A stretch of DNA of 64,000 bases from Lunularia cruciata (lineage: Eukaryota; Streptophyta; Marchantiopsida; Lunulariales; Lunulariaceae), in assembly GCA_948567375.1 (NCBI GenBank), contig OX419756.1:37400333-37464332 (forward strand). The letters are read 5' to 3'. A program made the translations under genes and the position numbers. Below, in pieces: positions 56,853 through 64,000 of this stretch. Each line of letters starts with the position of its first letter. The stretch's first letter is position 1. Below the pieces are notes generated by a model, which searched no databases, was not told where the DNA came from, and saw nothing but the letters and a program-made list of their open reading frames with translations.

Positions 56853-57265
56853 TTTGCCATTGTGAGTTCAATTTTTATAGAGTTGCACTTTCTTTGTCTT
56901 TCTTCACTTCAAGTTTCTATCAAGAAATCACACCTCTTGCATGCACCTGTCACTGTCAATCAGCCTTTGCGCGTATGGGCCGCCGGTTTTTGAACGGTCC
57001 CTTCTTGAATTTCTCGCCCCGACGAAAGGTTGTTAGACTGTCCTCGCCTTGGGTTGAGCTCCCCCAATACGAAGACACTTTACTTCGGGTTGTATGCTGA
57101 CAGGGCATTTCCGAGTACTTTGCCTTATGACCCAAAGTCACTTTACTTTGGGTTTCATCCCAAAGACTCTTTTCTTTGCCTTCTTCGGCCATACAGGCGC
57201 AATCCGACTTCTCTATACACTTCTTCTTCTTTATTTTGAAAAAAACAGAAAATGTGGGCACCACA
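56366..57265 (-). mobile_element. GL-14: 5' end of a giant LTR (A subfamily)
   Basis: First 900 bp of a GL LTR: TGTGGTGCCCACA at 57265, TATAAAAAT at 56871-56879, ATG 27 nt later at 56852, and an uninterrupted N-terminal ORF (MSSNFPSPLRSHLASD to about 160 codons). It is fused head-to-head with GL-13, so the remainder was lost. Right flank GAATC; no partner. Confidence 0.8.
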
Positions 57266-57430
57266 GAATCAAGGTGCAAGAAACTATCCTCTAGGAGTAT
57301 CCATCTATCCTCTCTTTAAAATATCTCCAATCTATCAATTGCACTATGTTTTCTCCCTTTGAAATTACTCAATCTTAGTAGCCCGTGTTCCTCTAAGAAG
57401 GGTGATCCACTCCCTTGGATGTAGACACTT
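57266..57430 (-). other. Start of G4-3 internal region
   Basis: Follows the primer-binding site at 57431-57442 on the minus strand, so it would be leader sequence of an autonomous G4 element. Too short and decayed to show a gene. Ends at the GL-14 boundary. Confidence 0.4.
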
Positions 57431-57442
57431 GCTCTGATATCA
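57431..57442 (-). other. Primer-binding site of G4-3
   Basis: Minus strand TGATATCAGAGC followed by AAG: one change from the initiator-Met tRNA site TGGTATCAGAGC used by many plant LTR elements. It sits at the end of a G4-like LTR, so G4 is an LTR retrotransposon family and not an inverted-repeat transposon. Confidence 0.65.
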
Positions 57443-57689
57443 TTATATTTTTTCAAAAACAAGAGAACTCCCAAGAGAAATACAAGAGAAAAACAAGGCT
57501 TTTCATCCCTCAATACTTTGATGCTCCAAAGGAGCACCTTGTCTATATTATATAGTAAAGAGGATCCACTCAAAGGGAGCTCTATCCTTGGATGAGATAT
57601 ATGGATTGGTGACATGTCAACAAGCTCACCCTTAGATTAGTTGCATGGATTTGTGATATGTCGATTCTTGTCCTATGTGGTTGGTTCAT
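57443..57689 (-). repeat. G4-3 LTR fragment
   Basis: Matches the promoter-proximal part of G4-2 (43095-43330): TGCTCC..GGAGCACC words, a TATATAATATAG box, GGTGACATGTCA and a CCAACCACATAGGAC stretch. The 5' half is missing; it joins the RT of G3-2 at about 57690. Confidence 0.7.
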
Positions 57690-58620
57690 CAAATTTTCTT
57701 ATGAAAAGTTCAAATACCTTGTTCATGAACCATTGAAATATGGTTAGAGCATTACAAAGCCCAAAAGGCATGACCTTGAAAGCATAAGTTCCCCAAGATG
57801 TGGTGAGTTTTTGATGCTCTAGTACAATCTTGATTTGGTTGTAGCCACTATAACCATCTCCAAAACTATACTTCTTATGACCCACAACCCCCTCCAAGAT
57901 CTCATCAATGAATGGCAAGAAGTAGTAGTCCTTCTTAGTAACCACATTAAGCTTCTTATAATCAACACATACACAAAACTTGCCATTCTTCTTCTTCTTC
58001 ACAATCACAATCAGAAACACCCATTTTGAATCCTCCACCTCAAAAAAAATTCCTTGAGCTTATCAATCTCCTCCTTCACATCCAAAGTTGGTGGCGGGCT
58101 AATGCAATGTTGCTTTTGTTCACTACTCTTGCATGTGACTCCACTTTTATATGGTGTTCCTACAAGGTGACTTCCTTGAGATCCTTCTAATTAAAACCAA
58201 ACACATAGATAAACTTGTGAAAAATCTCCTCAAATCTTACTTTTTACTCCTTGGTAACATTTAGACCATACTTGAAGGTCAAAATTCTTCTCTCTATCTC
58301 CTCTAGTGTCAATGGTGATTTATCAAGGTCCCTCAAAACCTCTAGCTTAAAAACAAAGTCCATAACACACAAGGGGTGCACATCTGAATCAGATTCAAAG
58401 TCATTTTCCTCCATGCCCTTGTCCTTCACACCCACCAGTCAAACTTGTTGCTTGTTTGCCGTGCTCACTATAAATGTTGAAGGTCTAAAGAGCATCATAC
58501 ACAACTACTTCATCAACTTCTTTGATATGGCATGCACCATAGATCCTCCATCAATAAGTGCATCCTTGATGTTGTGACCATTTACTCACATATCAATCTT
58601 GGAGGCAAATTCACAAGCCT
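57690..58620 (-). pseudogene. G3-2 protease and N-terminal reverse transcriptase
   Basis: Protease active site DALIDGGSMV near 58530-58560, equal to ALVDGGSAV of G3-1. RT: KWVFLIVIVKKKKNGKFCV, YKKLNVVTKKDYY, MPFGLCNALTIFQWFMNKVF. Here the GDG-YSGYNQI position is an intact Tyr codon, so the TAA at 40752 in G3-1 is private to that copy. Catalytic FIDD is beyond the truncation. Confidence 0.8.
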
Positions 58621-60035
58621 CCTATAGTATTGGTTTTGCATCCACCACTCCCATTGATACCAGAGCCTTTGCTTTCTTCTCTCTCTTGCTCCTTGTAAAA
58701 TTCAAACCACCACTAAGCTCCTTTCTCAAGGTAGGATTTAAAGCAATCAATTTTCCTATAGTGAGATTGGCCTTGTGACTACCAACATCCTCCAACACAT
58801 TGTAGTTCCATTGTTGTTTTGAGATCAAGAAATCATCCATCTCCAACTTCTTCCTTGGAGTCTTTGTTGATGGTGCAAAAGTAGTAGTGCAAGTATTCCC
58901 TATGGACATTGGACTATCTTTGCTAGAAATGAATTCTTGCAAGGACTGAATATCATCTTCAAAATGAGCTCTCTTCTTTTCTTGTGCCAAAAGTTCCAAA
59001 TTAAGACCTTTGGAGTATAAACATTCTCCTTTCTTATACTTGCTCTCCACCATATATATGGATGCTATCTCATTACCTCATTTTTCATAGAAGGTACTTG
59101 GGCTTCAACACCTCCCTCCTTCTCTCTATTTGCACCCTTGTAACCTCCTTCCTCAAAGGTATGTGGAATTTTGGTAATTCCTATGGATGTGATCTCTACC
59201 TCCACAACAAAAACAATTTTTATCATTGAAATTGATAGTTGGTTGACCACACTAAACTCCTAGCCCTCTCCCAACATTTTGGTCTACCTCTTTCTTCTCT
59301 CATAATTATACTACATTGATCTTGAGATCTACAAGTTCCTCTGTGATAGTTTGAAGGAGATCTTTTGGCAAAGATGCAAGAACAAGAGCAACTACTACTT
59401 GTGGTGCCACCCTTGATACGGAAGGATCATAAACCCCACCATACTTCTAGACTTGTGGAGGATGCACAACCTCCTTCACTACCAAATCCCTCTCACCTCC
59501 TTCCAAACTCTCCTCCATACAAACTACAATCTTGATAGCTTCTACCTTGGAAGAAAATTTCTCATATCTCTCCTTGCTTTGAATTTATGGTTTCAATCCA
59601 CAAAATTCTTGGTGAGCATGGCTCCTATCCCAATCATGGTAGTTTTTACATCATCCACATTATGGGGAACCTAGTCTCCAACTTTTCCACTCTTACTGCA
59701 TAGACTCTCACTTTCTCTCCATCTCCTTGTTTGATGAAGGTAACCTCACTCATCAATCTCTATAACTTTCATTTGGAAGAAAGTTCTCATTGAGTGTTGT
59801 AGTCAAACTCTCCCAAGTTTTCTCTTGCTCAACTCTCCTCTCTCTCTCTCTTTTGGTATTTTGACACATACCATGTAAGAGCTGCATCTTCAAAGAAATC
59901 TGGTAGTAGTGAGGCCCACTCATTCTTCCTACTCTCATGGTTTCTAGTGCAAGCCCTCTTGAAGTCACTCATAAAAGCCTCCACATCCTCTCCATTCTTG
60001 CCAAAGAAAACCAGACATTTCTCCATCTTAGTCTT
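58621..60035 (-). pseudogene. G3-2 gag
   Basis: MEKCLVFFGKNGEDVEAFMS at the start, then NEWASLLPDFFEDAALTWYVS, frameshifts, a knuckle CFCCGGRDHIHRNY (last Cys now Tyr, near 59185-59230), and the 143-codon stretch 58622-59053 with LISKQQWNYNVLEDVGSHKAN. Parallel to G3-1 along the whole length, with several breaks. Confidence 0.8.
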
Positions 60036-60065
60036 TCATTTCCTTTCTCTTCTCTCACCCTATAA

Positions 60066-60640
60066 CTAATAAAGTATATACATGATTGGCACCATTTGAG
60101 AGTAGTCCATTCTTGGTAGAATAAAAGGTTCAGGTTGCTCCATGATTTTTGTGGCATGATCACATCCAAAGGTGCAAATTAAGAAAACTCTCATGGATAT
60201 TTTATCCATCAACTGAAAGATTATCTCCATCATTAATCTTGAGAACTTTCTAATGAAGGTGGTAGTTTCTCTATAGAGGTACTTTGACTCTCCAAGATCC
60301 TTCACCAAGCTCTCTAACAATATAACTATTGCTTTACACCCATGGCTCTTTGGAAGTCATTCCATTCAGCAAACCTCATAACTCCTTGGTCCTAAATCTC
60401 CGTCCTCCCAATCTTGGTGAAGAAGGTCCAACATGCAATCCCAAGTCAAGTAAGCCTCTTGCACTTAAGACTTAATAAACCTGAATGTGCCTTGTATCCC
60501 TTCTCTCCACATAAGAAGCACTAAGAATCACTCTTTCCTCCAAATGGAGAAGCTCATTGAATCCTCAAAACACTCTTTTAAAATTTCTCTAAACTCTCCT
60601 TTCTTCAAATCAGCTACTACTATCACTTAAACCACTTGAT
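60066..60640 (-). pseudogene. G3-2 remnant of the upstream zinc-knuckle ORF
   Basis: The segment CFLCGEKGYKAHSG (near 60500-60545) is the decayed knuckle: the metal-binding His has become Tyr and the last Cys Gly. The C-terminal piece LESLVKDLGES matches LETLVKDLGES of G3-1. It shows that the extra ORF was present in the family ancestor. Confidence 0.65.
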
Positions 60641-61381
60641 GAACCTAACATAACCTTAATTTCTACTCATGATTGCACTCCATGAGTCAAAACACTAAAA
60701 AATGGCTTTGGTCAAACCTATAGTCTTCATTCATGAGAACTTACCTCTCATAAAATGACCCCTCCTCACAATGTCAACCATTTCTCCCACATTATACCTC
60801 TTTGGCTTAGGCATCTCTCTATTCAACACACATATGTTAGATTTGATCTCAAAACCAACCCCCTTACTTTAAAAACTCATTACTTCCTGCACAAGAATGA
60901 TCTCTCCTTAATTCTTGGGCCAGAAGAAAGGATATTATGCACTTATTTTTTGGAAAGTTTCAAAACAATCCAATCTAAAATGAAGAAATGGAAAACTCTA
61001 AACATAATTTCAAAGAGTGTGTAGTTTGTGGGAACAATTTACTCTATCACCTTCCAAAAATTCTAGTGCAATGTGTGTAGGAGCCCTTAAAATAACTTCT
61101 AGTGTCCCAACTGAAAGATAATCTAAGCTATCCTCTACAGAAATTTTAATTCTAGATCTCAAACTTGAGATTTTGACCCAAAAATCACCATAATCTCCAA
61201 AAATCTACAATCCACTTCACACAATCTCTCCAAATCCTCTCATGTGTGTAGTATGTACAATATCACTTCAAACACATCATAATGATCTATATGTTATATA
61301 AATTCTCTAACAAGTTCTCTAATATAAGTTAAGCCTTCTCTTCCCTTAATGTTCTCTCCAAGTGAGCTCTCATAGCTTCTT
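60641..61381 (-). other. G3-2 leader region
   Basis: Aligns with 36760-37540 of G3-1 in reverse (for example GCTATGAGAGCTCACTTGGAG). No intact ORF. Confidence 0.6.
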
Positions 61382-61803
61382 TGTAACAATATGGAGTTTA
61401 GCGACAAAGTTAGTAGGGCAAAGTAGCACATAAGACAAATTAGCCTAGAATATTCCAGAAGTATCTAGGAAACTTCTTGCAAAGCTTCTTGGCTAGCTTA
61501 GCTTGCACTCCAGATAGGTAGCTTCTAGATGGAAGCTTCTAGAAGCTTCCAACTAACTTAGCTTGCATGCCAAGTAAGCAGCTCCTAGAAAGAAGCTTCT
61601 TGAGAAGCTTCCAAATTAACTTGGTTTGCACTCCAAGAAAGCAACTCAAAGAAGCTTCTTGAGAAGCTTCTCAAGGGCCTTGTATGATCCTTATAAGTAC
61701 AAGAATCAAAGCTCATGCTAGGCATTTGGAGTTTTCCCACGTTCAAGCGTCCTAATGTGAGTTTCCATTCTCCTATTTCTCTCTTCAGTCTCGGTCTTTT
61801 ACG
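61382..61803 (+). repeat. G5 5' LTR
   Basis: About 422 bp from TGTAACAATATGGAG, where G3-2 homology stops, to CTTTTACG, directly before a primer-binding site. The expected terminal CA reads CG. TTATAAGTA (61691) is the likely TATA box, about 110 bp before the end. The three tandem modules annotated separately lie upstream of the box. Only one LTR is in the window, so the left edge is inferred. Confidence 0.7.
61498..61670 (+). promoter_or_regulatory. Three tandem ~60-bp modules with heat-shock-element-like repeats
   Basis: Modules start at 61498, 61558 and about 61618 with TTAGCTTGCACTCCA-like words. Each ends in alternating GAA/TTC units. 61532-61549 reads GAAGCTTCTAGAAGCTTC, four perfect 5-bp heat-shock units in a row. 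61588-61611 and 61651-61670 contain GAAGCTTC twice with a 4-bp gap. The cluster ends 20 bp before the TATA box, a position that would suit heat-shock-factor control. Confidence 0.6.
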
Positions 61804-61816
61804 TTAGTATTAGAGC
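61804..61816 (+). other. G5 primer-binding site
   Basis: TTAGTATTAGAGC, two transitions away from TTGGTATCAGAGC, the initiator-Met tRNA site that follows the 5' LTR in many plant gypsy elements. Confidence 0.7.
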
Positions 61817-62905
61817 AAGAATGGGATGGATGCAATTTATGGACCACCAAATCCACTTCCACCAAACCATTGGGATTTTCATGTCCAAGTACTACCCAAG
61901 CATCATTTCACACAATTCATCACCTCACGCTTTGGACAAGATTTTCTAAATATGATCACTATATTTGAGGAACCCTTGGTGCTTCCGGTTGTAACTTATA
62001 GATAATGGTGGACATGTTGCTTCTATGTTTTAATAAATTAGATAGATTTGGGGTGGCATGATAGAGTAGCAACCATGGCGGCAATGCCCGAGGTTATCCT
62101 TGCTATGCAGCAACAAATTGAGCACCTTACTTGATTTTTGGATGAACAAGATCTTTGACAACAAGAGCACGTAGAGAGGGCCCTAGTTTGAGAAGGAAAA
62201 GATTGAATCCAATTCCCTAAACCCAAGGTATTTGAAGGCAAGAATCTCCCTAGTGTAGTGGAGAATTTTGTGTTTGATTTTGAATGTTATTTTGAAGCTA
62301 CCAATCTGCAAGATGAGCAAAAATAGATTCTCTTGGCTTCTAGCCAATTGGATGGAGTAGCAAAGCTATGGTGGAGATTCTGAGAGGAGTGAGCTAAATT
62401 AAAAATTGTTGCACCAATCTTGATGTGAGAAGAATTCAAGAGTGCAATAGTTAGTTGGTTCCAAGCTATAAATGTCACATGAGCTGCACGGGATAGGTTG
62501 GTAGAGTTGAAATAGATTGGCTTTCTAAGAAGTTACATCACACAATTCTAGAACACCATCATGCAAATTCCAGATATACTAGAAGGTGAAGCTTTGGATC
62601 AATCTGTGAGGGACTTGAAGTCAAGAACCAAATAAGAGGTAACCATGCAAGAGCCACAACACTTGGAAGAAGCCATGCGGTTGGCCAAATGTTTTGATTT
62701 CTTGGTTGCAACAACTTGGTCTCGACCTCCATAAAACCTACCAGTACACTACACACAGGTGGAGGAGCAAGCTCTAATAGAGATCGATGCCATTCATCAA
62801 AGACCACTTGGCACTACAAATAGAGAGAAACTGCAACAAAATGGTGGTTGTTTTTATTGTCACCAATTGGGACATTGCATCGCTGAATGTCCACTCAGGA
62901 ATGAG
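61817..62905 (+). pseudogene. G5 gag
   Basis: Starts about MDAIYGPPNPLPP, then the Retrotrans_gag core: KVFEGKNLPSVVENFVFDFE, ATNLQDEQ, LLASSQLDGVAKLWWRF, and later LDQSVRDLKSRT and LEEAMRLAKCFD. A CCHC knuckle, CFYCHQLGHCIAEC (62849-62890), is intact. At least ten in-frame stops, mostly TAG/TGA at Gln, Arg or Trp positions. It forms the particle shell in active relatives. Confidence 0.8.
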
Positions 62906-63000
62906 TGACCTCGATAAGTTGCCCAGATGGAGTTTGTAAAGCAAAAAAATCAAGGAAACAAGGAATCCCGTTAGGAGATTTTGAGCCACCTATTGGAAGC

Positions 63001-63330
63001 TTGATTAGTTCCAATGGGATTGAAGGCTTGATTTATGCAAGTTTGCCTCACTTGCCTTACAATTTTGGTTGATTTTGGAAGTTCAAATAAAAGCATGTCT
63101 ATTCAAGTAGCAAAGGAATTGGGTATTCCTATCAAGCCAATAACTGGAAGTAGATTGATGATGGTGGATGGTAGAAAGGTTATGCATTATGTACCTCGCA
63201 TCCTGTTACCTTCAAGATTGGGAAGGAGTATTTGGAGTGTATGAAGTTTGTAGTGGCACCTCTACACTATGATATCATTCTAGGACCACCTTGGCTTGAA
63301 CACCATAAGGTTAAATTTGATTGGACCTGA
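63001..63330 (+). pseudogene. G5 protease
   Basis: LVDFGSSNKSMSIQVAKELGI carries the active-site region (DFGS for the usual DSGS/DTGS); YDIILGPPWLEHHKVKFDW is the end of the domain, in a shifted frame. The frame break lies near 63230. Defective. Confidence 0.75.
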
Positions 63331-63420
63331 CAACAAATTCAAGTACAATACCAAGGTAGGAATTTCCAATTAGATTGTTTGGTACCTCTAAGTAAGGCAC
63401 CTAAGAATAGTCAGTCCCAT

Positions 63421-63600
63421 GATGGGAAGTTTGTCAAGAAGGTAGCAATAAAGCAAGCCTTGAAGGGAGATGAGCCCCAAGATGGGAAGTTTTCCAGGAA
63501 GGCAACCATGGAGCAAGCTTTGAAGAGAGATGAGTCCCTAGATGGAAAGTTTGTTAATGAAGCAGCCATTGAGCAAGCTTTAGAGGAAGATAAGTCTGTA
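63421..63600 (+). repeat. Three exact-length 60-bp tandem repeats in the G5 protease-RT linker
   Basis: Units 63421-63480, 63481-63540 and 63541-63600 each begin GATGGGAAGTTT or a one-base variant. They are in frame and encode 20-residue units of the pattern DGKF..KA.x.QALK.DE.. . The linker frame 63379-63642 is open. The repeat has no known domain. Confidence 0.8.
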
Positions 63601-63642
63601 TTTGCCGTGTGGATCAAGCTGATTGCAAAAAGGATAATCTGA

Positions 63643-64000
63643 GGAAAGCCAAGAGCCTCAAGCAATGGTTGATCAGATAGTTTAGGAGTTTGCAGATGTG
63701 TTTCTGGATCATCTGCCAAAGGGATTACCCTCCAATCAGGGCATGCCCTTCAAGATCAAGTTATTGCCAAGGAGTACTCCAATGAGTAGACCAATCTATT
63801 GACTCTCACCAAAGGAGTTGGGAGGAGTTGCAAACAACACTTATGGAGTTGTTGGAGAAGGACTCCATATAACATAGTACCTCTCCTTGGGGAGCACTAA
63901 TACTATTTGTTCCAAAGAAGGATGGAGGACATGTTTTTGTATTGATAACCGTGGGCTCAATAAGCAAATAGTGAAGAATGCATATGGCTTACCTCAGATT
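63643..64000 (+). pseudogene. G5 reverse transcriptase, N-terminal part
   Basis: EFADVFLDHLPKGLPSNQG, then a stop, LSPKELGG, and near the window edge FVPKKDGG-like and DNRGLNKQIVKNAYGLPQI, the start of the RT fingers. Frameshifts near 63830 and 63890. It runs off the right end; catalytic residues are outside. Confidence 0.8.

Larger units (their letters stand above)
57690..61381 (-). mobile_element. G3-2: second, truncated G3 element
   Basis: Minus-strand copy of G3 from the leader (61381) through the zinc-knuckle ORF, gag and protease into RT, where it is cut at FELFIRKFD by the G4-3 fragment. No LTR remains; on the other side G5 begins. Much more diverged than G3-1, so it comes from an older burst. 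Confidence 0.85.

Overview
This is nuclear DNA from a plant, almost entirely LTR retrotransposons nested inside one another. I see no host gene, rRNA, tRNA or bacterial feature. The low GC, the very deep nesting, the ancient stop-riddled Ty3/gypsy copies and the particular gypsy lineages suggest a large, repeat-bloated genome such as a conifer or other non-flowering plant. That placement is inference.

The dominant component is a family I call GL (giant LTR). A GL unit starts TGTGGTGCCC or TGTGGTACCC, ends GGGTTGTCACA, and is about 3.75 kb when complete. Three lines identify it as an LTR. One unit begins directly after a Ty3/gypsy RNase H-integrase and a polypurine tract (position 1604). Several others are solo copies with 5-bp target duplications (ATAGC, ATCAT, TAAGT, CCAAT/CCAAC). 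The ends are TG...CA, and the two ends of a unit are not direct repeats of each other. Each unit carries a long reading frame of about 850 codons. It has a conserved N-terminal domain, acidic/basic linkers and a long coiled coil. A TATA box sits exactly 27 nt before its ATG in six copies. A second box, TATTTAAAG, lies about 670-690 nt before the LTR end. There are about 14 GL copies or fragments in at least three subfamilies, and most sit inside another GL copy.

Layout: 1-1603, tail of a gypsy pol (G1). 1604-16072, six GL units or fragments. 16073-32518, a gypsy element (G2a) broken up by GL insertions and by an apparent 14-kb inversion (16303-30434); the inverted part includes a 3-kb insert with a minisatellite. 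32519-34380, remnants of gypsy family G3. 34381-35361, a GL fragment. 35362-55987, a second G2 copy (G2b, minus strand) holding a four-deep nest: G4 solo LTR, then a nearly complete G3 element, then another G4 solo LTR; a separate GL solo LTR also sits in G2b. 55988-57265, two GL fragments. 57266-57689, G4 remnant. 57690-61381, second G3 copy (minus). 61382-64000, 5' part of a fifth gypsy element (G5), whose LTR holds three heat-shock-element modules.

The autonomous functions present are all retroelement ones: gag, protease, reverse transcriptase, RNase H and integrase. G2 adds a PHD-type zinc finger after integrase. G3 adds a zinc-knuckle ORF before gag. G3 at 36002-44569 is the best preserved: its two 692-bp LTRs differ at roughly 15-20 sites by eye. 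Everything else is heavily decayed.
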